Shown: positions 42,483 through 54,060 of the stretch, in pieces
Layout of the letters: each line of letters starts with the position of its first letter
How positions within the stretch are numbered: the first letter of the stretch is position 1
Source of the DNA: Mermis nigrescens
Lineage: Eukaryota; Nematoda; Enoplea; Mermithida; Mermithidae
NCBI GenBank assembly: GCA_036768485.1
Contig: JAVLUZ010000696.1
Location: 682,001 to 746,000, forward strand
Direction: 5' to 3'
DNA length: 64,000 nucleotides
Notes under the pieces: model-generated
The model's database searches: none
What the model saw: the letters and a program-made list of their open reading frames with translations, nothing else
What the model was told of the DNA's origin: nothing
Made by a program: the position numbers and the translations under genes

Positions 42483-42887
42483 TGCTAAAAATTACAGTAA
42501 AAATGAACGAGGCAGCCATATAGATCAGCGAATATATGCTAAACCACTGCAAATGTGATCTGTTTCGTTTGATACAAAGAAATACGATATAACAATACGT
42601 CGCGAAAATAACAAAAAAAATTCGCAGTTATTTCAAGTGTTTTCTAGGCATATTATCCGTAGATGCGAAGCAGGGCGCTTCTGGGGGCAGCCTCAAAAAT
42701 AGGCATAAATTGATGGTCATTGCTGCAAAAAAATATAATTTTCATCATTTCCCAGGAACTTTTCCATTTAGATCTCCTCCCGTGTATGTCTCGTCTCCCA
42801 CTTATTTGCATGGGGTCTGCATACTACCGAAAACTTTGCCAATTAATAACAATTATTGATATATTTTTGTAAATTCGTGGAAAATCT

Positions 42888-43275
42888 TTGTCATGTTGTG
42901 AAATATTTTTGTCAAGTTGTGAAATATTTTTGTCACGTTGTGGAAATTTTTTGTCACGTTGTGGAAATTTTTTGTCAAGTTGTGAAATATTTTTGTCAAG
43001 TCATGAAAATTTTTGTCAAGTTGTGAAATTTTTTTGTCAAGTTGTGAAATATTTTTACGTGCTTAAGCATAGTACTTCTGTCAAGTTGTGAAACATTTTT
43101 GTCACGTTGTGGAAATTTTTTGTCAAGTTGTGGAAATTTTTTGTCAAGTTGTGAAATTTTTTGTCAAGTTGTGAAATATTCTTGTCACGTTATGAAATAT
43201 TTTTGTCACGTTGTGGAAATTTTTTGTCAAGTTGTGAAATATTTTTGTCAAGGTGTGAAATATTTTTGTAAAATT
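42888..43275 (+). repeat. ~21-bp minisatellite in M2 left TIR
   Basis: About 17 copies of a roughly 21-bp unit TTGTCAAGTTGTGAAATATTT with variants (CACGTTGTGG), interrupted near 43055-43080. The same array, inverted, is in the right TIR (48857-49285). Open frames across it are repeat artefacts. Confidence 0.9.
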
Positions 43276-43517
43276 TTTATATTTTGCTGAAAGTATGCAG
43301 TTTTACGAGTTTTTTGCTAAAATAATAGGAATTCATCAATAAGACAAAAAACGAGAAAATATAGATGAAAAATATGAGTTTTAAGCACTCAATTCTGGTG
43401 TCTCAGCTTGATCAAAAGCTGTTTACACCTTAAAAAATTAAAGTTGCTTCAATTCTGCATCATGAATGCAGGTTTATTGCATCCATGACCCCAGCTGGCA
43501 CGACGTGGACGTATGAA

Positions 43518-43977
43518 TGTTGTGGAATTATTGACCGCACATTTCAAATAAAATTCACGTAACTCATCGAAAAATTCCTATAACTGCAAACAATTTCTCA
43601 GAAAGTATTAATTTGTATGTTTATCTATGCTTTCTTTTAGGGGCTAGGCACCATAAGGTCAAAAATTGCCTTAAAAATGATGGTATGGCGAAAAAACACC
43701 ATTTTTCAACGTTTCTCATCGAGCTTTATTCATTGGCATCAAAAATTGAATTCTGGGGTTATTTTAGTTTCTCGGAGGGGGTTGCACACCCCCAACGCCT
43801 AGGTGTGCTAGGCAGCCAAAACATGATTGAGTATCAGTATGAGTCATCGTCAAAGCACTACAAGAAATTTCGGTATGTTACGTCATATTTTGCAATTTGC
43901 GCGCAACGATGACTCATCACAAACTCCTTCCGGAACGGGTTTGCATTGTTCTGGAACGGCTTTCAGAGCGCTCTGAC
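43518..43977. other. M2 spacer and promoter region
   Basis: Between the left TIR and the polymerase TATA box. It contains a nested MITE (43652-43807) and TTCCGGAA-type motifs at 43927-43957. No gene. Confidence 0.6.
43652..43807 (+). mobile_element. hAT MITE (family A), internally deleted, in M2
   Basis: A 156-bp copy with probable 8-bp flanks CTAGGCAC (43644-43651) and CTAGGCAG (43808-43815). The left end is shortened. Confidence 0.7.
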
Positions 43978-43985
43978 TATAAATA
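43978..43985 (+). promoter_or_regulatory. TATAAATA box of M2 polymerase gene
   Basis: Exact TATAAATA ending 40 nt before the ATG at 44025, the same architecture as the M1 polymerase promoter. Confidence 0.65.
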
Positions 43986-44024
43986 GACCAAGCAGAGCTA
44001 GCGAGCTCATTCTTCTCAAGAACT

Positions 44025-47000
44025 ATGGCGGCACACTTCGAACTTCCAGCTTTCAACACACTATTGGCGGTGGTCGAGTCGAAAATATGGGTCGGAAACG
44101 ACCGACTCATTGGCGTAATACTACGAAAAATCTTGGAGTACGGCAGAATAGGCGTTCGGAACGCGATAACGGCGCAATTTTGGGCGACAATTGTTGAAGA
44201 CGGGTCGTCACAGGAATTACGAGAACCGGTCATTAATCGTCAAACGCTTCAAAAATTGGTCGATAGCCGATTATGGGTCGGCGAAGGAAAAATCGTTTCG
44301 TTCATTTTCCAAGAATTCATCAAGTTATCAAAAGCCGACAGAACAAATTTTGGATCGCCCGATTTTTGGGACGTTATTTTCGGCGAAGAGGAAGGAGCGC
44401 AAGTCGGCTGGGGACGAGAGGCGAATGATTATTACATTGTCGGCGAAATGTTCAGGACAAGAGTGAAACGATTTAACTCTGAGGCCCGGGGCTACAACCT
44501 ACGTTTCCTACGCGTGGAGGAGCTCCGCGGTTTTGACGGATTCCTCCAGTCCGTTTTGAACAGCGCGTTGGAAAGGATTTTAGACGGTTGTAGCCCCGAC
44601 GATTTGGTCGGAGTCGAGCTAATTCACCCGAGTCTAGACCGACACGTAATAATTCCTTTCGTCCCCAGGCAATTTATGACCGCCGATCGAATTTTGAGCG
44701 TCGCTGAACGAGTTAATCAATCAAGAAAGGATTTTTCGTTCGACGAGGTAATCAGCTTGAATGTTATTATCGTTAACGCCCCATGGTGGCGGAACAGAGC
44801 GTAAGAAAATTTCGAAAACAAGAATCGTGAATTGGGACACTTGGTTTCAAAGACACTGTGGCAATGGGGGTGTTTTATCCAAATCCAAAACACTGATAAA
44901 TTATGTTTAGCCAGGGCTATAGTCACGGGAAAAGCTAAATTAGACAATCATCCTCAATGGAATTCAATTAGGCAGGGGGACAAAAGGCGTAGCACGTTAC
45001 AAAAACGTTTGGCCGAAAATTTAATGGTCGAAGCGGGGCTAGGGGAGCATAGGGCACTCTGCGGGATCGAGGAAGTTCGTAAAATTCAGGCCATTTTATC
45101 ACCCACGTATCAATTAAAAGTTTATTCTCGAGATTTCAACGATTCGCTAATTTTCTCAGGCCCTACGGCCGAAAGAATTATACATTTGTACCACCACCAT
45201 AATCATTTTGATTTAATTACTCGAGTCCCCGCATTTTTTGGTTCTGTATATTACTGTGAATCCTGTGATAAAGCGTATTCAAATTCTGAGCGACATGAAT
45301 GTAATAAGGGCGAATGTAGGTGTTGTGACTCGTCTCCTGAATGTACATTTGTAAATTGGCAATTATGTAACGAATGTAATCGATGGTTCGTGAGCGAATC
45401 ATGTTTTGATAAGCATAAAATAGGAAAACCGTCAAAAACAAACGATCAAGCTCGTCTTTCAGTCTGTCAGGCTATAAAACGTTGTAAATCTTGTAATCAA
45501 TTATTAAGCAGCAAATACGGTAAAAATCATAAAAGTAATCAGTCTTTCTGTAAAACTTGTAATTGTAATGTCGATCGAGACAATCATCAATGTTTTATGA
45601 AACCTATAGACAAGAATTCCGAACCAAAACGAAAACCTTTCTTTATATTTTTTGATTTCGAAACTCGTCAGGATGTAGAAATTGGGGAGAACAAGTACGG
45701 AAAAATTTTCAAGCACGAGCCAAATTGTTGTATAGCCCATCGCGTATGTGAAAAATGTATAGATACAGATTTTTGTCAGAACTGTGGCAAATATACGTTT
45801 TTGGGCGATAATTGTCTAGAAAATTTCTGTAAATGGTTATTTAGCGAGCAGCATCGGGGCGCCACAGTTTTAGCCCATAACGCTCGCGGTTTCGATTCAC
45901 AGTTTTTACTTGAATATTTACACGAAAATTGTACAGTTTTACCTAAAATCGTAACGCGCGGTCTCGAAGTCATAATGTTGGAAGTGGGGGTGTTCGGGTT
46001 ATCGATTCCTTAAATTTCCTACCCATGCCCCTTTCTTCTCTCCCAGAAACTTTCGGGATTCCAGAGCTGAAGAAGGGGTACTTCCCACATCTTTTCAACA
46101 CAAAAAACAACCAAAACTATATTGGCCCCCTACCCGATTCCGAGCACTACTCACCCAACACTATGAAAGACGAGGCGCGCGAGGAATTTTTAAATGGTAC
46201 GAGACTGAAAAAGCGAAGAACGAACCCTTCGATTTACAAAAAGAGCTTGTAGAATACTGTAATTCCGATGTAGATATTTTACGGCGTTGTTGTTTAAAGT
46301 TTCGTCAAATTTTTATTGACGAAACGGGCGTCGATCCTTTTCTAGTCAGTTTAACTATAGCATCGGCCTGTAATCACGTCTTTCGAAAAATTTTCTCAAA
46401 CCAGAACGTATTGGCATTGTTCCAGCTCACGGTTACCGATCTCACGAAAATCAATCGATAATAGCATTAAAATGGTTAAAATGGCTTTCGGAAACTCAAA
46501 ACATTCGCATTCGACATAAATTAAACGGGGGCGAGGTAAAAATTGGGCGGTTTAAAGTCGACGGGATCTCGGGGAACACAATCTATGAATTCAACGGCTG
46601 TTACTATCACGGGTGTACAAAATGTAATATTGTAAATAGAAAGCAGCGAACTCTAGATAATCGGACGTTCGAGGAAGCCTATCAGGCTACTGTAGATAGA
46701 CGTAAAGCGTTAGAAAATTCGGGTTATACAGTTGTAGAAAAATGGGAATGTGAATTGAAGCGAGAGCTAGAACAAAATGTAAATATGAAACGTTTTTTCG
46801 ATTCTGTAAATTTTGTAACTCCGTTATCGCCGAGAGAAGCATTTTACGGCGGTCGTACAAACGCTGTAAAGTTGTATCACGAATGTAAAGAAGGCGAAAA
46901 AATTTCTTATACAGATGTATGTAGTTTATATCCCTGGGTATGTAAAACGGGCGAATTTCCTTTAAAACACCCTGTAATTATCACTGAAAATTTTGTTTCG

Positions 47001-48209
47001 TTGTATGATAAACCGTATAATGGTATTATTAAATGTACAGTCGTCCCCCTCGGGGTTTGTACCACCCAGTCCTACCTTTTCGACACGACGGCAAATTATT
47101 ATTCCCCCTCTGCCGGACCTGTGTTTTCGAAAAGCAGGACGTCTGTGAGCATTCAGACGAAGAGAGGTCAATCACGGGCGCCTGGGTATCATTAGAACTG
47201 TACAAAGCGATCGAGAAAGGCTACACTGTATCAAAAATCCACGAAGTTTGGCACTACACAGAAATCGAGAAATACGACCCAACGACCAAGGAGGGAGGGC
47301 TTTTCACAGAATATATAAACACGTTCCTACGATTGAAGCAGCAGGCGGACGGGTGGCCAAAGGGATGTTCAACGGAAGCAGAAAAAGAAGAATATATTAG
47401 ACGATACGAGGAAGTCGAGGGTATCAGGTTAGACAAGCAGAAAATTGAGAAAAACTCAGGTATGCGCGCTTTATCTAAACTCATGTTAAATTCTTTTTGG
47501 GGAAAATTCGGTCAGCGTAATAATTTATCTCAGGTCGAATATTTCACCGAGCCGGAAAAATTTGTAAAGTTAATGTTCGATCCTACGAAAAAAGTTAGCA
47601 CTGTACAGTTTTTAGGCGAGCGCATGGCATGTACAACTTATGTCGTAGAAGACGAATTTTTAGAAGCATTAAATAACACAAATCCCGTAATAGCTTCTTA
47701 TGTAACAGCACAAGCTAGACTTAAATTGTATTCATATTTAGAAAAATTGGACACGCGCGTTATTTATTTCGACACCGATTCAATTATTTATTTAACTCGG
47801 AAAAATGATAATTATACGGTTCCGATAGGCCGTTACTTGGGCGATATGACCGACGAGCTTAGCGGTTATGGGGATGGGGCTTACATTTGTGAATTCGTAG
47901 CGGGAGGGCCAAAAAATTACGCGTACAGGGTTACTACTGACGGGAAAAATATTGTAAATCAGACTCACAAAATTCGGGGGTTCCGTTTAACATTCAACAC
48001 TAGAAAAGAGATCGATTTTGATATAATGAAACAGATGGTCATCGGTTTCTGTTCTGGAAACGAGATCATAAAGACCGTTTTGGAAAAGAAAATTCTCAGG
48101 GATAATATGAGAAACGTTTTTACCGCGGTGTACAAAAAAGATTATAGGGTTGTGTAAGATAAACGTTCTTTGGTCCCCGATTACTGTACTTTACCGTTCG
48201 GCTTTTGAT
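44025..48209 (+). pseudogene. M2 protein-primed DNA polymerase B, several frame breaks
   Basis: Replicative family-B polymerase of Polintons. N-terminal domain 44025-44880 as in M1. A Cys-rich zinc-finger region spans about 45250-45600. Exonuclease motifs are FFDFETR (near 45650) and AHNARGFDSQF (near 45880). Polymerase motifs are DVCSLYP (A, near 46911), LMLNSFWGKF (B, near 47480) and YFDTDS (C, near 47767). Frame changes lie near 44795-44880, 45985, 46195, 46405 and 47045, mostly at G, C or T runs. An in-frame TAA at 48155-48157 precedes a conserved C-terminal tail (LPFGF) ending at 48209. It has no introns where M1 has them. Full length is about 1,390 residues. Every catalytic motif is still present. 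Confidence 0.9.
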
Positions 48210-48617
48210 TGTAGGGTGCACGTGTTACCCTGGTGAAACAGGTTCGTGGACACGTGTATACCTTTTTATTTTTTCTGAATTTTGTTTTGTTTCCCGTTTA
48301 CATGTCGTGCCTTGTGAGGAGCAAGTGCCGGCGATGTGTAGCGGCCTCTGTTCGTTTTCGATTTTGTTTTGTTGTACATTCTCAGCCGTACCCCGCGATC
48401 CGGGTTAGTGGCGGTTGGGGTGTACAGTGTGCCTGGTGAAGTGAAAAGGTGCGTGCGCTACCTCCTTGAAAAGAGTTCGTGGGCGCACGTATACTTGTTT
48501 GACTGGCCGAGCGGTAAATACACACGTTATTTATACCCTGTGATCATACACTGTCCTATTTCCTTTTTTGTACATTGTGCTAAGAATGTTTTTTATATTA
48601 TCTCGTGGCTGGCGAGC
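48210..48617. other. M2 spacer between polymerase and right TIR
   Basis: No gene recognised. GT-rich with repeats of GTGCACGTGTTACC-like and GTGGACACGTGTATAC-like segments. Confidence 0.4.
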
Positions 48618-50104
48618 TTCATACGTCCACGTCGTGCCAGCTGGGGTCATGGATGCAGTAAACCTGTATTCATGATGCAGAATTGAAGCAATTTTAATTT
48701 TTTAAGGTGTAAACAGCTTTTGATCATGCTGAGACACCAGAATTGAGTGCTTAAAACTCATATTTTTCATCTATATTTTCTCGTTTTTTGTCTTATTGAT
48801 GAATTCCTATTATTTTAGCAAAAAACTCGTAAAACTGCATACTTTCAGCAAAATATAAAAATTTTACAAAAATATTTCACAACTTGACAAAAAATTTCCA
48901 CAACGTGACAAAAATATTTCACAACGTGACAAGAATATTTCACAACTTGACAAAAAATTTTCACAACTTGACAAAAAATTTCCACAACTTGACAAAAAAT
49001 TTTCACAACTTGACAAAAAATTTCCACAACGTGACAAAAATGTTTCACAACTTGACAAAAATACTATGCTTAAGCACGTAAAAATATTTCACAACTTGAC
49101 AAAAAAATTTCACAACTTGACAAAAAATTTTCATGACTTGACAAAAATATTTCACAACTTGACAAAAAATTTCCACAACGTGACAAAAAATTTCCACAAC
49201 GTGACAAAAATATTTCACAACGTGACAAAAATATTTCACAACTTGACAAAAATATTTCACAACATGACAAAGATTTTCCACGAATTTACAAAAATATATC
49301 AATAATTGTTTTTAATTGGCAAAGTTTTCGGTAGTATGCAGACCCCATGCAAATAAGTGGGAGACGAGACATACACGGGAGGAGATCTAAATGGAAAAGT
49401 TCCTGGGAAATGATGAAAATTATATTTTTTGCAGCAATGACCATCAATTTATGCCTATTTTTGAGGCTGCCCCCAGAAGCGCCCTGCTTCGCATCTACGG
49501 ATAATATGCCTAGAAAACACTTGAAATAACTGCGAATTTTTTTTGTTATTTTCGCGACGTATTGTTATATCGTATTTCTTTGTATCAAACGAAACAGATC
49601 ACATTTGCAGTGGTTTAGCATATATTCGCTGATCTATATGGCTGCCTCGTTTATTTTTACTGTAATTTTTAGCAAAACTAGTTGTACATCATTCGTGACT
49701 TGATGTGTATGTGCTTTCTTCGAACAGTAAATAATACATACAAGACATGCACGAGGGGCATCTCAGCATATAAAAATAGGGAATTTAAGGTGAAAAGTAC
49801 GGAAATCGGAAAAATGATTGAAATTTAGTTTTTATGCTATTTTTTAGCACAACAATTTATTGACACCACCCCCAGATCGACCATGCAACCTGAGGAACAA
49901 CACTGCAAGATAGACCATGATGTAACAGGCGACGTGGTGGGGGCCCCCTCCCCTCACACACCCCTCCTTTCCCGTCCAAATGTTCTATATTCTTTAACGT
50001 TGCACCCTGGGATGACGTCAGGGTGCAGATTTTTACGTCATCGCCTATGTTATAACACAGCCTATCCTACAGCGTTGCCCTCCAGGCTGACAGCCATTAC
50101 TACT
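48618..50104 (-). repeat. M2 right terminal inverted repeat
   Basis: 1487 bp, reverse complement of the left TIR without the 416-bp duplication. It ends CCATTACTACT, followed by the target duplication TAAATG. The 21-bp minisatellite is at 48857-49285. Confidence 0.95.
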
Positions 50105-50176
50105 TAAATGTATTCGTTCAATCATTCGTGCATTTGCCGTTTTTTCTTAAAGGGCAGAGGTGTTCAATCATATAAA

Positions 50177-50940
50177 ACTAGCAAAGAAAAAATGCTCCGA
50201 TGGAACAAAAAAGATGAATTTACTTGGAATTGTGGATTATTATGGATGTAAAAGGAGGGGACTAGGAAAAATCTACCTAAAGTCGGAAAATCTGCTAAAA
50301 ATCACACTTTCTCTAAGCAACGCAAAAAATCGATGTATATTCTGCGGCCAACAGATTAAAATAAATATTCAACCATAACAATGATTGAAATAGCAGCACG
50401 TTAGCTATGCAGTAGCTATGGGAAATGATATTAAGTAAACTAACAGTCTTCCAAGCCAATTGAATGAAATAGCAAACATCGAAGACAATTGAAGACATGG
50501 TTGGTTTAAAACAGTAGGAAACGCGTAAGTTGACTTGAAACAGACTTAATGTAGATACACTAGCATGCCCGAAACGATTGTGTGCACTAATCAATCGGCT
50601 CCTGCTTTGCTTGCTCCAATGCTCATAAAATAAAACAACTTTAAATACAATACCTCTTAGTTTTCTATCAATCAGGTGCCAGCAATTTAAAAAAGTAACC
50701 TTGATAGATTTCGTTTATACACTCTTATCTGAAACTTCGAACATTATTTAAAAAAGACACTTTTTTAGAGGCCGCAGAATATACATCGATTTTTGCGTTG
50801 CTTAGAGAAAGTGTGATTTTTAGCAGATTTTCCGACTTTAGGTAGATTTTTCCTAGTCCCCTCCTTTTACATCCATAATAATCCACAATTCCAAGTATAT
50901 TCATCTTTTTTGTTCCATCGGAGCATTTTTCTTTGCTAGT
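50177..50940. mobile_element. foldback MITE
   Basis: Arms of about 175 bp (50177-50351 and 50769-50940) are near-perfect inverted copies starting ACTAGCAAAG. The 420-bp loop has no gene. No clear target duplication was found. Confidence 0.8.
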
Positions 50941-51248
50941 ACACTACTTTTAATTAGCGTGATTTCAGTACATCAGTCAGTAAACACAATCAGTAACATG
51001 CCACAATAATGACAACAGTCCAAGAACGCGGAAAACAATATTGTTCTTAACATCAGCATTATCCTTTTTAAACAAGACAACCTTATTGACACCATCCATT
51101 TTCAAATTAAAATTGCATTAAGTTATTTCTTCTTAATGTGCAGTTCACTTATAATCAAGCACAAATATTTAACCAACGAATTCACATTGCAAATCCTCAC
51201 TCAATCAATACACAAGCACAATGTGTTGTGACTTTTGAAATTGAAAAC
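50941..51248. other. no recognised feature
   Basis: AT-rich spacer within the enlarged M1 intron. Nothing recognised. Confidence 0.35.
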
Positions 51249-51332
51249 ACCCAATTTTCAATTTTCAAATTGAAAATTGGATCAATTTTCAAATTGAAAA
51301 TTGGGTCAATTTTCAAATTGAAAATTGGGTGT
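51249..51332. repeat. 24-bp palindromic tandem repeat
   Basis: About three and a half copies of CAATTTTCAAATTGAAAATTGG, each unit self-complementary around AATT. Confidence 0.85.
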
Positions 51333-51743
51333 TTGAATTTGCTATAAAGAAAATAATCAAAAGATAGTCACTTGGTTTATTTAAGCCGAGTAATAAAATA
51401 ACGACCGTCCACCAATTCCAAACTAAACGCGACTAATCTGATCACTATGAAAAAGTTTTGAAAGATGAGCTTGCTAAGCGAGAGTTGTAAACCAAGAGAA
51501 ACTTAAAGTTAAAACCTACCATTAAATTATTAAGAGAATTATAAAAGATTTTAAACTTTAAGAAAATGGAAAAGGCGGGATGTTGGTAAATTAGAAGGCA
51601 AAGTTTTTCGGCAAAAATTCAAAAATTTCACGCAAATATCAAATGTAAGGAACACTAACGCTTTGATTTGGTAGTAAAATAAAGTTGTAGTATAGACTAC
51701 ATATTAACAACAAATGAATAGTGCAAACTTTACACAACTACTA
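51333..51743. other. no recognised feature
   Basis: AT-rich spacer within the enlarged M1 intron. No gene or repeat recognised. Confidence 0.35.
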
Positions 51744-51908
51744 TAGTCTGTTTCACATAACTTCGTGCATAAATTCTAAGAATTTTCGTCGTCAGTAGGC
51801 CGAGGGTTACGATATTTATATATCAGATCAATGCTATAATCGCAATCTGTCAGCTTATTGCCGTAGACAGTTTTAAAATTTATGACCGAAGTTGTGTGAA
51901 ACAGACTA
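51744..51908 (+). mobile_element. MITE (TAGTCTGTTTCAC family), complete
   Basis: A 165-bp element with inverted ends TAGTCTGTTTCACATAACTT / AAGTTGTGTGAAACAGACTA and TA duplications at 51742-51743 and 51909-51910, typical of Tc1/mariner-derived MITEs. Confidence 0.9.
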
Positions 51909-51949
51909 TAGGTGTAGAGAATACTAACAGTTTACGGCTTATTAATGTA

Positions 51950-54060
51950 CATGATTACAATAAAGCTGCATATCTTTGTCGACTTCTGTGCACAGTAGTG
52001 TGATTGCTGGTTCATTTTAAACCACTTTTGCAGGCAATTTACATCAATTAAACGATAGCTCTCCATGTGCAAGATTTTGTGAAACATATTATAAACACGG
52101 CTAAGAAGGATTTAACTTTAATGCAACCCATTTAAGACAAAATTACATCTCTTCAATGATCTAAGGACACTTGAACATAATTTTTAATTCACTTTAGATT
52201 ACTTTTGAGGGTAAACAAACTCACTTAATTGATGTCTCACATATGAATCCTTGAAAATTTCTTGACTTCAGTTACAAAGTCTCTGCAAGTCTATCGAATT
52301 AAGGTTAACACGTAATGTAAACTTTACACAAACACATAGCGTAAAGAATATTTTAGTCGGATTCGTAATTTTGATATTGCTCCGATATTTCTTTCAACAT
52401 TTATGGAAAAATGAGTCTCCATAATGTTTTAAAGACAATAAACATTAGGTTTAAACCACTTTGCAATACTGCTTTGTGTAAGCAAGAGCGCCCAACTGAC
52501 GTATATATTTCATTCCCTGTAAATTTTTATATCTCAGGAAAAAATTTCGGTTTTTGCAATGCTCTAGAACAAAGGCTAACATGCAGTGTAAAAAATTACT
52601 CGGATATTATGATCAACATTCATGAAAAAATTATGTCTCTACAATGGTCTGAGGACATATAAACAATGAGTGTAAACTACTTTACATCACTGTTGGATGT
52701 AAACAAACGCGCCTACGTGACGTCTCACATTTGATCCTTTGAAAACTTCTAGACTCCAGGAAAAAATTAGGTTTCTGGAATGCTCAAAAACGAAGATAAG
52801 TACATATGTAGTGTAAACTTCATGTAAACACCTAGTGTAAAGAAGATTTTAGTCAGATTCGTAATTTTGATATTGTTCCGATATTACGATTAATATTTAT
52901 GAAAAAATTAAGTCTACATAATGTTCTATGGGCAAACTAACAATTGGTGTAAACTACTTTACAACACCGTAGAGTGTAAACATATGCGCCTGACTGGCAT
53001 ATCAAATTTGGTTCCTGGTCCATTTCTAGACTTGATAAGCATGTCCCTGACTCGTAACCGGAGAAGCAGGCAGAAAAAACAAGACAGAAACGCATTTTAA
53101 ACTCCAAAATTTTTGACTTTACACTCGCTAAATATTAATGTATAGACAATTTGCTTTGACATGCACCCGATATAAAGCACTTTATTTTTATTCTATTAGA
53201 CTTATCCCGACTTCTGGACGGAGAAAGTGGCGAACAAAAAACGCAACAAAAACGTATTTTCCATCATTTAGAACACTGTAAACTTTAAAATTCCGTACCG
53301 AACTCCCCATTGAGTTTAAAGAAATTCGGTTTGGTACAATTTGTAGCTTTTAAATCGTAGTACATTCCTGTGCGCCTAAATTCTGTTGCAAAAATTATTT
53401 GGTATGATTTATCAATCAAACTTCGTAAAAAACGTGTTTTTTCGCCCATTTTTTACCTCTGATTTCGAACTTTACACCCCCATAAATAACTCAATATTGC
53501 GTTTTTTTAAATGCGGTTTGCTGCGATGTTTAGCCCCTGTGAGGCACTTTATTAATGCTGTCTTCGATTTACACTGACTCATAAGCGGAAAAATTTGGCA
53601 GAGAAATCTGAGTTAAAATCCGTTTTTTTACACCATCCACTAGAGTGTAAACTTTAAACCCCAGGATCTAACTCACCATAGAGCATAGAAGACTTTGCTT
53701 ATATGCAGAATGTAGCCCTTGATCCGCTCTACATTTCTGTCAGAAAACATTTCAAAAACCTCATAACCGGAGTTAGTATCGGACATAGGAAGGTTGAAAA
53801 CTCGACCAAAAAGTGCTTTTTCACCCCCAGATTTTCGCACTCTTTACACTGCCGTTCGATAACTAATGCGAATTTCAAAAACAAAAAAGTGCCATCTGTA
53901 GAATTCATCCCTCTATTATCCTATCCTGTTCAATCCTTCGAGTCATCAATACTCAGTTGTGCACATGCCGCAGTAAAAAGGTCCCAAAATTTGTCCTATG
54001 TTATAACGTTACACAAAAACTTTACACCTTCTTTACACAGTCAATTTTGAGTTTCAAGAA
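51950..54060. repeat. degenerate tandem array with GTGTAAACTTTACAC motifs
   Basis: At least four diverged units of about 220-280 bp are visible by the anchor (T/A)TCT.(C/T)A(C/T)AATG at about 52147, 52414, 52633 and 52914, and by TTTTAGTC(G/A)GATTCGTAATTTTGATATTG at 52352 and 52848. Further weaker units, recognised by a GGAGAA..GG..GAA-like block and AACTTTACAC, reach 54060. GTGTAAAC(T)TTTACAC half-sites recur throughout. No coding sequence. Confidence 0.65.

Larger units (their letters stand above)
41639..43517 (+). repeat. M2 left terminal inverted repeat
   Basis: Matches 48618-50104 inverted. It is longer than the right TIR because a 416-bp block is duplicated in tandem (41651-42066 and 42067-42482). 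The inner edge carries the ATGACCCC...GGACGT motif shared with M1. Confidence 0.9.
41639..50104 (+). mobile_element. Polinton M2, short PolB-only copy
   Basis: An 8466-bp element with exact 6-bp target duplications TAAATG (41633-41638 and 50105-50110) and termini AGTAGTAATGGCTGTCAGCC in inverted orientation, the AG...CT ends and 6-bp duplication typical of Polintons. TIRs are 1.5-1.9 kb. The only gene is polymerase B. Integrase, capsid and ATPase genes are absent, so it moved non-autonomously, probably with the integrase of M1-like elements. It sits within an M1 intron. Confidence 0.95.

Noticed and set aside
42888..43290. CRISPR-like regular repeats and Cys-rich ORFs
   Set aside because: The 21-bp units are contiguous with no spacers, are mirrored in the other TIR, and lie in a eukaryotic transposon. 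The ORFs are translated minisatellite.
48845..49305. ORFs of HNLTKNFHNLTK-type repeats
   Set aside because: Same minisatellite in the right TIR of M2. Open on both strands, an artefact of the repeat.
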